Positions 52,922 to 60,760 of a DNA stretch of 64,000 bases are shown here, piece by piece (within the stretch, counting starts at the first letter, position 1; every line of letters begins with the position of its first letter). The notes under the pieces were generated by a model. The model searched no databases, was not told the origin of the DNA, and saw nothing but the letters and a program-made list of their open reading frames with translations. Origin of the DNA: Pyrinomonadaceae bacterium (lineage in GTDB: Bacteria; Acidobacteriota; Blastocatellia; Pyrinomonadales; Pyrinomonadaceae); assembly GCA_021228405.1 (NCBI GenBank), contig JAJQRF010000010.1, forward strand, positions 62,001 through 126,000, read 5' to 3'. Position numbers and translations under genes: made by a program.

Positions 52922-54559
52922 TTAAGGATTTTTCGTTCCCGAAAAAGGAATCGTGCCCTGCGGCGAATCGATCGTTCCGCTGATCTGGTTTCCCGTGACG
53001 GTTCCCTTCACGAAAATATCGAACGTCGTTCCGCCGTATTCGACGGTCGAAGAATACGAAAATCCTTCCGCCGTAACTTTACCGTCCTTGATCGGCGAAG
53101 TTCCGAGTTGTGTTTGCAGGGTTCCTGTCAAAACCGCGCCTTGCTGTGTCAAAGCCATCGTTCCCGTCAAGCTTTGTCCCGGAATATCGATGGAAATCGT
53201 GTAATTTCCGCCGACATTGGCAACCGCAGGTTGTGCGGTCGGTGTTCCGCCCGACGGTGTCGCAGGTTTCTTCGGCGGTTCCTTCTGCTCGAAAAGTTTT
53301 CCGTCAACGAAAACGTGCGTGATCGTTTTCTCCTTGCCTAAGATGTCGCCGCGAACGACGGTCAAATTAGCGATCTTGCCCGTTTCGATCGTTCCCAAAC
53401 GGTCGGAAAGTCCGAGAATCTGCGCGGCATTCAGCGTCATTGCCCGAATTGCCGCATCTTTCGCCAAACCGTTTTCGACCGACTTTGAAGCGTTCGCAAA
53501 GAAATCTGAAGTCGTTCCGCCGCCTGTTTGAAACGCGAAATTTACGCCTGCGTTTGCTAATTTTGCCGCTGTTTTCGGCGTTTCGGCGCGCAAACGCAGA
53601 GTTTCGAGCGATTCGGGATCGGCTTCGGGCGATGCGGAAGCGGTTCGTTTCGGGAAATTCAGCGAAAGCAGAACGGGAACATTTTGCGCTTTTAACCGGT
53701 CGGCGACCTTCCACGCTTCCTGCCCGCCCGCGATGATCGCTTTTAGTTTAAATTCCTTCGCCAAATCCAAAGCGCGAACGATCTCGTTTTCCGAATTCGC
53801 ATTTAAAACGACGGGCATCGAACCGTTCAGCACGGGAAACAACGCTTCCAAAGATTTATCGTCATCGGGTCGCTTCATTCCCTTCGGATTCGCGTCATAC
53901 ATTTTCTGCAAGTCCTGCAATCTCTGCGCGTCGAGCATCATCTGGCGCAAAGCCGAAAAGGTGCCGAGCAACGAGTTCGGATAACCGAATCCGCGCAGTG
54001 TTGTAAAAGTAATGTGCTGGGCAAAGGGCGATTTGACGACCATTGCCGAAACCGAATCGCCCGCGAGATTGATAACTGCCGATTGCCCGTTAAAGATGCC
54101 GTTTCTTCCGACGGTCAGAACGGTCGTAAAACCTGCGTTTCTGATCGCTTCAAACTGCGCTTCGCCCGCTTTCAGATCGTTGATCGTCATATCTTCGGGA
54201 CGTAAACCCTCGGCATAATTTGAATTGGAAGTCGCGGCAGGCGGGGCTTGCGGTTGCGGTCCGCCGGCTTGCGAACGCGGCGCGGGCGCGGAAATGCCGA
54301 CGCTCGTTAAAGAATCGATCAGCCCCGGATACACCGTCAGACCGCTGCCGTCAAAAATTCGCGCATCGGCGGGAACTTTTGCGTTTGCGCCGACCGCTTC
54401 GATCAATCCGTCACGAATTACGATTGATCCCTTTTCGATGTTTTCGCCCGAAACGGTCACGATGCGGGCGTTTGTCACCGCATAGCTTTGCGCAAAAGCC
54501 GAACCGACGAAAAGCGAACCTATCGCAACGAGGGCGAATAAAATAAACTTTGATTTCAT
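52922..54559 (-). CDS. exported amidohydrolase-like protein with extra beta domain, lacking HxH
   Basis: 545 residues, first gene of the operon. Signal peptide MKSKFILFALVAIGSLFVGSAFAQ. The TIM barrel and composite domain are recognisable, but the first motif is Y-P-G-L-I-D-S-L-T-S instead of D-x-H-x-H. After the usual C-terminus (G-T-I-E-T-G-K-I-A-N-L-T-V) a Pro/Thr linker (P-P-K-K-P-A-T-P-S-G-G-T-P) leads to a 95-residue beta domain (L-T-G-T-M-A-L-T-Q-Q-G and T-V-T-G-N-Q-I-S-G-T-I-D-S) of a type also seen in other exported enzymes. Probably a non-metal or non-catalytic partner of the enzyme at 51463. Confidence 0.82.
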   Translation of the reverse strand: MKSKFILFALVAIGSLFVGSAFAQSYAVTNARIVTVSGENIEKGSIVIRDGLIEAVGANAKVPADARIFDGSGLTVYPGLIDSLTSVGISAPAPRSQAGGPQPQAPPAATSNSNYAEGLRPEDMTINDLKAGEAQFEAIRNAGFTTVLTVGRNGIFNGQSAVINLAGDSVSAMVVKSPFAQHITFTTLRGFGYPNSLLGTFSALRQMMLDAQRLQDLQKMYDANPKGMKRPDDDKSLEALFPVLNGSMPVVLNANSENEIVRALDLAKEFKLKAIIAGGQEAWKVADRLKAQNVPVLLSLNFPKRTASASPEADPESLETLRLRAETPKTAAKLANAGVNFAFQTGGGTTSDFFANASKSVENGLAKDAAIRAMTLNAAQILGLSDRLGTIETGKIANLTVVRGDILGKEKTITHVFVDGKLFEQKEPPKKPATPSGGTPTAQPAVANVGGNYTISIDIPGQSLTGTMALTQQGAVLTGTLQTQLGTSPIKDGKVTAEGFSYSSTVEYGGTTFDIFVKGTVTGNQISGTIDSPQGTIPFSGTKNP

Positions 54560-54749
54560 AAACTTTTTTCGCGGAAGTGGAAAAGACAGAATTACAGAAT
54601 TATAGCTTTGAAACTATCGAAAAATGTCTTTTCAAATTGTAAATTGGTAATGCTTTGAACTGATGTTACGGATTTTAGCAAATTAAGTTTCAGTTTGAAA
54701 AGACAAATTTCTGTTTACCTTTCGGAAATTTACATTTACCATTAAAAAT

Positions 54750-55145
54750 ATGAGCGCGATAGTTTTGTTCGACGGGGTTTGTAATTTCTGCAACGGTTCG
54801 GTGAATTTTATTATCGAACACGACAAGGCAGATTATTTCAGGTTTGCGCCTCTGCAATCGGAAATCGGGCAAAATCTTTTAGAGAAACACGGCATCGACA
54901 AATTTGAAACGGATTCCGTGATCGTGATCGAGGACGAAAAGGCTTACACGCATTCGACGGCGGCGTTGAGAGTGGCGCGAAAACTTGACGGGATTTGGAG
55001 TTTCTTCTATATTTTCCGTTTCGTTCCCGCGTTTATCAGGGATTTCGCCTACAAACTTTTTGCGAAATACCGTTACAAACTTTTCGGCAGACAAGATGCT
55101 TGTATGATGCCGACACCCGAAATTCGCGCCAGATTTTTAGGATAA
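54750..55145 (+). CDS. thiol-disulfide oxidoreductase of the DCC family (DUF393)
   Basis: 131 residues. The family motif D-G-V-C-N-F-C-N-G gives it its name (D-x-C-x-x-C) near the N-terminus, followed by F-I-I-E-H-D, F-R-F-A-P-L-Q-S and the T-H-S-T-A-A-L-R-V block; it ends in the C-terminal Y-R-Y-K-L-F-G-R region. It has a thioredoxin-like fold. Cytosolic by sequence. Function in vivo is unclear. Next to a DUF427 gene 9 bp downstream, probably one operon. Confidence 0.9.
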   Translation: MSAIVLFDGVCNFCNGSVNFIIEHDKADYFRFAPLQSEIGQNLLEKHGIDKFETDSVIVIEDEKAYTHSTAALRVARKLDGIWSFFYIFRFVPAFIRDFAYKLFAKYRYKLFGRQDACMMPTPEIRARFLG

Positions 55146-55154
55146 GATAAGATT

Positions 55155-55436
55155 ATGAAAGCAATTTGGAACAATCAGATCATCGCCGAATCGGACGAAA
55201 CCATCGTCGTCGAAGGCAATCATTATTTTCCGCACGATTCGATCAAGGCGGAATTTTTCGCACCGAGCCAGACGCACACGGTTTGCGGGTGGAAAGGCAC
55301 GGCGAGTTATTACGATGTCGTCGTCGATCAGCGAATCAACAACGACGCGGCGTGGTTTTATCCCGAAACGAAGGAAGAAGCGAAGAACATCGAAAATTAC
55401 GTCGCTTTTTGGAAAGGCGTTGAAGTGGTCGAGTAA
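55155..55436 (+). CDS. DUF427 domain protein
   Basis: 93 residues, whole length is the DUF427 fold: M-K-A-I-W-N-N-Q-I-I-A-E-S-D-E-T, then G-N-H-Y-F-P and the family box T-V-C-G-W-K-G-T-A-S-Y-Y, ending A-W-F-Y-P-E-T-K. Function unknown. Short gap to the DCC gene and the same strand, so co-transcribed. Confidence 0.9.
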   Translation: MKAIWNNQIIAESDETIVVEGNHYFPHDSIKAEFFAPSQTHTVCGWKGTASYYDVVVDQRINNDAAWFYPETKEEAKNIENYVAFWKGVEVVE

Positions 55437-55450
55437 ACAAAAAGGGGGTT

Positions 55451-55744
55451 CGAGTTGCTTGCCAACCATTTCGAGTCGGCTTCCAACGCCTTCGAGTTAG
55501 CTTCCAACGGGTTCGAGTTAGCTTCCAACTACTTTGAGTTGCTTGCCAACCATTTCAAGTCAGCTTTCAACGCCTTCGAGTTGCGATTTAACCCGTTCGA
55601 GTGGGCTTTCAACGCCTTCGAGTTGCAATTTAACCCGTTTGAGTAGCGATTTAACCTGTTCGAGTTGGCTCTCAACCTGTTCGAGTTGAGATTTAACTAT
55701 TTCGGGATGCGTGTCAACGGGTTCGGGAAACGTTTTCACCGTTT
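55451..55744. repeat. degenerate 21-bp tandem array
   Basis: Fourteen 21-bp units start at 55451, 55472, 55493 and so on. Each unit has a head CGAGTT (or TGAGTT, CGGGAT), a middle (GCTTGCCAAC, GCTTCCAAC, GATTTAAC, GCTTTCAAC) and a tail (CATTT, GCCTT, CCGTT, CTGTT), freely combined. In the minus-strand frame much of it reads as L-E-x-V-x-S/K-Q heptads (about 67 codons from 55763), interrupted by stops; in the plus strand it reads F-E-L-x-x-N-x. It lies directly before mutS2. No ribosome site. Confidence 0.85.
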
Positions 55745-55788
55745 CGGGGGCAAAGATTCCCACTTTTATTATTTTAGATTTAAGTTTT

Positions 55789-58284
55789 ATGAATCAAACA
55801 ACCTTTTCATCGCTGGAATACAGCCGACTGCTCGCGCTCTTTACGTCGCAGGCGCAAACGCCGATGGGCAAGGCGCGGTTTGAAAAGCTCGCGCCGCTGA
55901 CGCATTTGCCCGAGCTTGAAAAACAGCTTCGAGCCGTTTCCGAAACCATCAAACTCAACGAGGAAAAGCAGGTTTCGTGGTCGTTCAGCGGTTTGGAAGA
56001 CCCGGCGGACGCGGTCGCCATTCTGCGCATCAAAGGCGCGACGCTCGAACCCGTGCGGCTTTTGGAAGTGACCCGCGTCTGCAATCAGGCACTTTTTGCG
56101 CGTTCGATGATCGCGCCCGAAAAGGAATTCGTCCCGACGCTCTGGGAGATCGTCGCCAGCATTCCGCCACAGCTTTTTGCCGCGCTTGAAAAGATCAATA
56201 AAAAACTTCTGCCTTCGGGCGAGATCGACGATTCGGCATCGCCTGAACTCCAACGTCTGCGCCGTGAGATCAACGCGCAACGCGCACGTCTGCAAAAATC
56301 GCTCGAATCCGCGATGCGAAGCGCGGGCGATGCGATCCAGGATCAGATCGTGACACAGCGCAACGAACGTTACGTGATTCCCGTCAAAGCCGATTTTCGC
56401 GGCAAGGTCGGCGGCGTGGCGCACGGTTTTTCGTCGTCGGGCGCGACCGTCTTCATCGAACCGCTCGACGCGATCGAAGCAAACAACGAACTGCAAAACC
56501 TGAAAGGCAAGGAAGAACGCGAAATCGCGCGAATCTTGTTTTCATTGACCGAAGAACTCCGCGAACAGCTTCCGTCCATCGAACTCGCCGTTTCAGCCGT
56601 CGCCGAACTCGATTTTATCAAGACGAAAGTCGAATTTGCCCGCAAATTCAAAGCCATCGTGCCGACAATTTCCGACGACGAAACGCTCGATCTAGTTGAC
56701 GCAAGACATCCTCTTTTAGAAGAAAATATTCGTTCGTCGTTAGTTGTTAGTGGTTCGTTGCAAAAACAAAAAACAAACAACGCACAACGCACGACGAACG
56801 ACGAACAAGCCAAAGAAATCGTTCCGGTTTCATTCAAATTAACCAAACGCAATTCGGTGATGATTATTTCAGGCGCGAACGCGGGCGGAAAAACGGTCGT
56901 GATGAAAACCGCCGGATTGTTGAGCCTGATGGCGATTTCGGGCTTGCCCGTTCCGGCGCGCGAAGCAACGATTCCCTTTTATAAATCGGTGCTCGCGGAC
57001 ATCGGCGATCATCAATCCTTAAGCGCGAATCTTTCGACGTTTTCATCGCATATTTCAAATATCGCCGCGATGATGCGCGATTGTTCCGCGCCTTCGCTCG
57101 TTCTGCTCGATGAAGTCGGAACAGGCACCGACCCCGAAGAAGGTTCGGCGTTGGGCGTGGCGATCGTCGATTATTTCCGCCGCAACTGCGGCGCGCAGGT
57201 CATCGCTTCGACGCATTATCGGGGGCTTAAAATCTATGCCGCGAACGATGAGAACGTCATCAACGCGTCGGTCGAATTCAATGAGAAAACGCTTCAACCG
57301 ACTTACAGATTGCTGGTCGGATTGGCGGGCGCGTCTTCGGGAATCGAGATTGCGCGTCGTTTCGGAATCCGCGACGACGTGATCGCCGTTGCACGTCAAA
57401 ATCTCGATATTTCGGCGCGTGAAGCCGAAAATTATCTGCGGAAATTGCAGGACGAAACGCGCCAGGCTGAAGATTTGCGCGTCGCGCTCGAAGAAGAACG
57501 CGAGGCGACCGCGACGAAATATGCGATGCTCGACATCGAGGCGGGCAAAAAGGAAAAGGAACGCAAACGCCAGTTTGAAAAAGAACTCGCGCAGACCATC
57601 GAAAATTTCGATAAACAATCGCGCGCCTTTATCAGTTCGATCGAGGACAAAGCCCTGAAAAACAAACTCGAAAAGGAACGCATCGCCCGCAAAGCGGAAT
57701 TAAATCGAGCGGTTTTGAATAAAGTCCAAAGCCCGTCGAAAGGCGGTCGCTGGTCGGCTTTCAGTAATCAAAATCAAACAACGAAAGACGAACGACGAAC
57801 GACGAACGACGAACCGATCAAAGTCGGTTCAAAAGTCCGCACGAGCTTCGGAAACGTCGGCGTGGTCGAACGAATGGACAAGGAAGTTGCCGAAGTTCTG
57901 GTCGGCGGAATGCGTCTGCGCGAACGCCTCAAAAATCTGCAAGCTGTCGGCGAACCCGAAAACGATCAATCGCAATCGCTCGGCGAAAAGCTCCAAAATC
58001 AGGCGAAAGGCTCGAATCTGCGCCTTGATGCCGAAGACGCAAACGCCGAACTGAACCTGATCGGCAAAACGACCTCGGATGCCGAATACGATCTCGACCG
58101 TTTTCTGGACGAAGCCTATCTCGCCGCCCTGCCGCGTGTGCGCATCATTCACGGTTTCGGCACGGGCGCATTGAAAAATTTCGTCCATCATTTTCTAAAA
58201 TCGCACCCGCACGTTTCCCGCTTTAACTTTGCCCCGCAGGATCAGGGCGGAAACGGCGCAACGGTCGCGGAACTGAAACAATAG
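55789..58284 (+). CDS. mutS2: MutS2 family ATPase/endonuclease
   Basis: 831 residues from the ATG at 55789 (a longer frame from 55711 runs back into the array). Implicated in ribosome rescue or suppression of recombination, depending on species. Core and lever helices 1-300, then ABC-type ATPase: Walker A G-A-N-A-G-G-K-T at 362-369, L-V-L-L-D-E-V-G-T-G-T-D-P-E-E-G, H-loop S-T-H-Y. A long coiled coil precedes the Smr nuclease domain, about 745-831, with L-N-L-I-G and H-G-F-G-T-G. Two low-complexity insertions (about 316-342 and 660-675) are encoded by simple repeats. The 3' end has a diverged duplicate at 59281. Confidence 0.95.
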   Translation: MNQTTFSSLEYSRLLALFTSQAQTPMGKARFEKLAPLTHLPELEKQLRAVSETIKLNEEKQVSWSFSGLEDPADAVAILRIKGATLEPVRLLEVTRVCNQALFARSMIAPEKEFVPTLWEIVASIPPQLFAALEKINKKLLPSGEIDDSASPELQRLRREINAQRARLQKSLESAMRSAGDAIQDQIVTQRNERYVIPVKADFRGKVGGVAHGFSSSGATVFIEPLDAIEANNELQNLKGKEEREIARILFSLTEELREQLPSIELAVSAVAELDFIKTKVEFARKFKAIVPTISDDETLDLVDARHPLLEENIRSSLVVSGSLQKQKTNNAQRTTNDEQAKEIVPVSFKLTKRNSVMIISGANAGGKTVVMKTAGLLSLMAISGLPVPAREATIPFYKSVLADIGDHQSLSANLSTFSSHISNIAAMMRDCSAPSLVLLDEVGTGTDPEEGSALGVAIVDYFRRNCGAQVIASTHYRGLKIYAANDENVINASVEFNEKTLQPTYRLLVGLAGASSGIEIARRFGIRDDVIAVARQNLDISAREAENYLRKLQDETRQAEDLRVALEEEREATATKYAMLDIEAGKKEKERKRQFEKELAQTIENFDKQSRAFISSIEDKALKNKLEKERIARKAELNRAVLNKVQSPSKGGRWSAFSNQNQTTKDERRTTNDEPIKVGSKVRTSFGNVGVVERMDKEVAEVLVGGMRLRERLKNLQAVGEPENDQSQSLGEKLQNQAKGSNLRLDAEDANAELNLIGKTTSDAEYDLDRFLDEAYLAALPRVRIIHGFGTGALKNFVHHFLKSHPHVSRFNFAPQDQGGNGATVAELKQ
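56735..56815. repeat. simple repeat inside mutS2 (first)
   Basis: GTTAGTTGTTAGTGG followed by ACAAACAACGCACAACGCAC and ACGACGAACGACGAAC, in frame, encoding S-L-V-V-S-G-S-L and N-N-A-Q-R-T-T-N-D-E. It sits just before the Walker A region. Confidence 0.75.
57766..57814. repeat. simple repeat inside mutS2 (second)
   Basis: AACGAAAGACGAACGACGAA and further ACGACGAA units, encoding N-Q-T-T-K-D-E-R-R-T-T-N-D-E. In the linker before the C-terminal half. Confidence 0.75.
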
Positions 58285-58295
58285 TAGGGAGTTTT

Positions 58296-59273
58296 ATGAA
58301 GAATTTCTTTGTAGTTTTTTTACTTGTTCTCTTTACAAGTATTTTTTGCTTTGCACAGACGGAAGAGCCGGAACAGCCTGAAGAAAATTGGCTGAAAGAA
58401 TATAAAATTTACAATATGGATTTTATCAACTTTCGCTACGACCTGTATTCAAAAGGCGATCTCAAACGATTCAGAGAAATGCTCGATCAATTTAAGAGTG
58501 TCAAATCGAACGATAAATGGGACGGAACTTATATTGACGGTCAGGAAGTCGGGTTTACAACTTTTACGTGGAATACGGAAGTCGGTTTTGTAGATTTTTA
58601 TGTTTACACCTGTTATCCCGAACTACGGGTTTTAAATTACGGCAGAGTCGAAAATACTCCAAGCTACATTCAAATCTACCGTGAAAACTCAAAACCGTAT
58701 GAGGGAATTAACAGCAAAAAATATATCAAAGTTAAATGGGGCGAAGCTCAGTTTTTGGTTGAAGAACCGTCGCTCTCGGCATTTGCCGAAAAAGCCGTCG
58801 GTATTTACGTCGAACCCGAAGAAACGGAAAACGGCGATAATCATAAATGGTATAAATATTTGTCGCGCGGAATGAAGGAAGATAAATTAAACGGACTTCC
58901 CGAATTTCCGGGCGAGTATAAACATTTAAAGCGTTTACCCGTTCAGGCGAAAATAATTTCGGTCGGAAAGAGAAAACTCGTCAAGGATTTTGAAGACCCG
59001 CTTAGTAGCGAACAATCCGCCGTATATGAAATCCGTTTAGATTCGGGTGAAAAAGCAGGTATCAGAAAAGGTCTAAAACTTTATATTGAAAAAACCGGAG
59101 AGGAAGTGAAAATAATCAGCGTCGGTCAAAACAATGCAATCGGAAAATTGGTCAGAAATATCGATGAGGATGGAAAAGATTCTTGTGTTGACGGTAATTA
59201 CCGGAAAACACTTTGTCAAAAAATTAAACCGTCATTTATCGCCAAAAGCATTGTCGGTCAAATTTGGTATTAA
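58296..59273 (+). CDS. secreted hypothetical protein (module inserted after mutS2)
   Basis: 325 residues, ATG after TAGGGAGTTTT. Signal peptide MKNFFVVFLLVLFTSIFCFAQ, then an acidic start (T-E-E-P-E-Q-P-E-E-N-W). Predicted mixed alpha/beta, rich in Tyr, Lys and Glu, with no known motif; two Cys in the C-terminal third. It is markedly more A-rich than mutS2. It lies between the mutS2 stop and a duplicated mutS2 3' end, so it was probably brought in by an insertion event. Function unknown. Confidence 0.75.
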   Translation: MKNFFVVFLLVLFTSIFCFAQTEEPEQPEENWLKEYKIYNMDFINFRYDLYSKGDLKRFREMLDQFKSVKSNDKWDGTYIDGQEVGFTTFTWNTEVGFVDFYVYTCYPELRVLNYGRVENTPSYIQIYRENSKPYEGINSKKYIKVKWGEAQFLVEEPSLSAFAEKAVGIYVEPEETENGDNHKWYKYLSRGMKEDKLNGLPEFPGEYKHLKRLPVQAKIISVGKRKLVKDFEDPLSSEQSAVYEIRLDSGEKAGIRKGLKLYIEKTGEEVKIISVGQNNAIGKLVRNIDEDGKDSCVDGNYRKTLCQKIKPSFIAKSIVGQIWY

Positions 59274-59280
59274 ACTATTT

Positions 59281-59315
59281 GAAACGGCGTAATGATCGCA
59301 GAATTGAAGCAGTAA
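59281..59315 (+). repeat. diverged duplicate of the mutS2 3' end
   Basis: 35 bp matching 58250-58284 at 27 positions. All differences are transitions, and the last five codons (A-E-L-K-Q-stop) are kept with synonymous changes. No promoter or start; a remnant. Confidence 0.75.
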
Positions 59316-59338
59316 AATTATTGACAAAATCCGGAATG

Positions 59339-59587
59339 ATGCGGAAAATCACAGTATGAACGCAACGATCGGACTTATCATTGCCGAAAAATGTCGAGAT
59401 CAGCGAGTTTGAGGTGAAATTGACAGTTGCCTCGAAGCTTTACGAGTTCGGCAGACTTTCATCGGGACAAGCCGCCGAAATAGCGGATTTATCATAACGT
59501 GCATTTCTCGAAATTATCGGCAAATATAATGTTCCGGTTTTCGGTTATGACGAAAACGAGCTGGAAGAAGATTTGCAAAATCAATGA
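59339..59587 (+). pseudogene. decayed UPF0175-type antitoxin
   Basis: One frame gives V-K-L-T-V-A-S-K-L-Y-E-F-G-R-L-S-S-G-Q-A, then A-E-I-A-D-L-S, then R-A-F-L-E-I-I-G-K-Y-N-V-P-V-F-G-Y and D-E-N-E-L-E-E-D-L, the classic UPF0175 pattern. Two in-frame stops break it (TGA after the sixth codon and TAA after A-D-L-S). The end overlaps the toxin remnant as ATGA. Confidence 0.8.
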
Positions 59588-59824
59588 ACCGGGCGGTTAT
59601 CATTGCCGATGCAAGTTGTCTGATCGTTTTGCAAAACATCCGCGAATTATCATTGCTTCAAAAATTATTCGGCGAAGTTTTCATCACTACAGCAACTCGG
59701 CATAATCTTACTTGCCAAGAAAAAAGGTCTGATCGATTCCGTCGAAAATTTATTGCAAAAACTCGAAAGTGCCGATTTTAGAATCCCGGAAAAATTAAAA
59801 GCCGGGATTTTGGATGAAAATTAA
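59584..59824 (+). pseudogene. decayed DUF3368 PIN-like toxin
   Basis: Starts M-N-R-A-V-I-I-A-D-A-S-C-L-I-V-L-Q-N, the usual PIN Asp. After F-G-E-V-F-I-T the frame changes, and the normal C-terminus appears in another frame: I-I-L-L-A-K-K-K-G-L-I-D-S-V, then L-E-S-A-D-F-R-I-P-E-K-L. About 65 central residues are missing. Partner of the UPF0175 remnant upstream. Confidence 0.8.
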
Positions 59825-59862
59825 TGTTTGATTTAAGACTATAAATAAGCAAACCGAAAAAG

Positions 59863-59937
59863 GCTCGACGACCAATATTTTATTGATGATCTGAAAAATC
59901 GCGCCCTCCTGGTGCGGATCGTGGAGAATCAAGGAAA
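59863..59937 (+). repeat. dnaG 5'-end fragment, first copy
   Basis: About 70 bp match the start of dnaG (61437-61506), for example GACCAATATTTTATTGATG, CTGAAAAATCGCGCC and TGGTGCGGAT, with only a few substitutions. The start codon is lost (AGG for ATG). Confidence 0.85.
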
Positions 59938-59986
59938 TTCTTTTAATTTAGAATTTTTCGCGTAAAATAGATTAGGAGAAATTAAT

Positions 59987-60235
59987 ATGCAAACTGAATT
60001 AATTGAACAAATCATACATTTACCGATTCCTGAACGAATCGAGATAATCGAGCGGATTTCAAGAAGTCTGCGTGAAGATTTGCGCGAAAGTGACTATGGA
60101 AATGATAAATTAGAACGCCGCAAAACGGCTTATGAACGTTTGCGCGGAATTGCCTCGGTTAAAGGAAAAACTCCGCCGACGGACGAAGAAGTAAAGGAAG
60201 ATTACATCGACTATATTTCGGAGAAATATAAATGA
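59987..60235 (+). CDS. antitoxin of a PIN toxin-antitoxin pair, first copy
   Basis: 82 residues, AGGAGAAATTAAT before the ATG. N-terminal L-P-I-P-E-R-I-E-I-I-E-R-I-S-R-S-L resembles addiction-module component proteins; the C-terminal G-K-T-P-P-T-D-E-E-V-K-E-D-Y then Y-I-S-E-K-Y-K is nearly identical to the second copy and probably binds the toxin. The stop overlaps the toxin start (ATGATG/TGA). Likely represses its own operon and neutralises the toxin. Confidence 0.82.
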   Translation: MQTELIEQIIHLPIPERIEIIERISRSLREDLRESDYGNDKLERRKTAYERLRGIASVKGKTPPTDEEVKEDYIDYISEKYK

Positions 60236-60651
60236 TGCGCGTTCTGCTCGATACGAATGTCGTTTTGGATTTCGTTCTTCAACGGCAACCATTTTTTATC
60301 GAAGCAGACGAGATTTTTTTTCGTTTGAGGAACGATGAATTTGAAGGTTTTGTTTCGCCGATCACGCCGATCAATGTTTTTTACACGACGCGAAAAGAAA
60401 TAGATAAAACAACGGCTTTTATTGCAATCGAAGAACTTTTGAATTTAGTCGAAATTTCAAAAAGCAACAATCAAATTTATCAAACCGCGCTTTCAATCAA
60501 CTTCAATGATTACGAAGATGCCGTCCAGCACGAATGCGCCGTTGCCGAAAATCTTGACGCAATTGTGACGCGAAACCCGAAAGATTTTAAGAATGGTTCG
60601 GTAAAAGTATATTCTCCTGACGATTTTCTCAAGTATTTGCAAACGATTTAA
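60235..60651 (+). CDS. PIN-domain toxin (VapC-like), first copy
   Basis: 138 residues. M-R-V-L-L-D-T-N-V-V-L-D-F-V-L-Q-R is the PIN N-terminal Asp strand; further acidic positions in Y-E-D-A-V-Q and I-V-T-R-N-P-K-D-F complete the fold. Ribonuclease toxin by family. The ATG at 60235 is chosen by homology to copy two; an ATG 3 bp earlier is equivalent. Its TAA stop overlaps an ATG that begins the second dnaG 5' fragment, an arrangement identical to that at the true dnaG. Confidence 0.85.
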   Translation: MRVLLDTNVVLDFVLQRQPFFIEADEIFFRLRNDEFEGFVSPITPINVFYTTRKEIDKTTAFIAIEELLNLVEISKSNNQIYQTALSINFNDYEDAVQHECAVAENLDAIVTRNPKDFKNGSVKVYSPDDFLKYLQTI

Positions 60652-60705
60652 TGCTCTACGACCAATATTTTATTGATGATCTGAAAAATCGCGCTGATTT
60701 GATGT
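60651..60705 (+). repeat. dnaG 5'-end fragment, second copy
   Basis: ATGCTCTACGACCAATATTT and the following bases match dnaG from its ATG for about 55 bp with a few transitions, then diverge. The ATG is kept and overlaps the toxin stop, but the frame (M-L-Y-D-Q-Y-F-I-D-D-L) soon ends in unrelated sequence. Confidence 0.9.
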
Positions 60706-60760
60706 TGAAAATTAATCTGAATCGAAGTTGGTGTTACAATTATTTTCGGAGGTAAACATA

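Noticed and set aside
55560-55763. Minus-strand coiled-coil reading frame in the array before mutS2
   Set aside because: No ribosome site, stops further along the array, and the frame follows simply from a 21-bp period. Kept only as a finding, not as a gene.
55807-56496. 229-codon frame antisense to mutS2
   Set aside because: Shadow frame with no family features.
59584-59781. Apparent intact small gene
   Set aside because: The C-terminus of the DUF3368 family appears in another frame just downstream, so it is a broken toxin.
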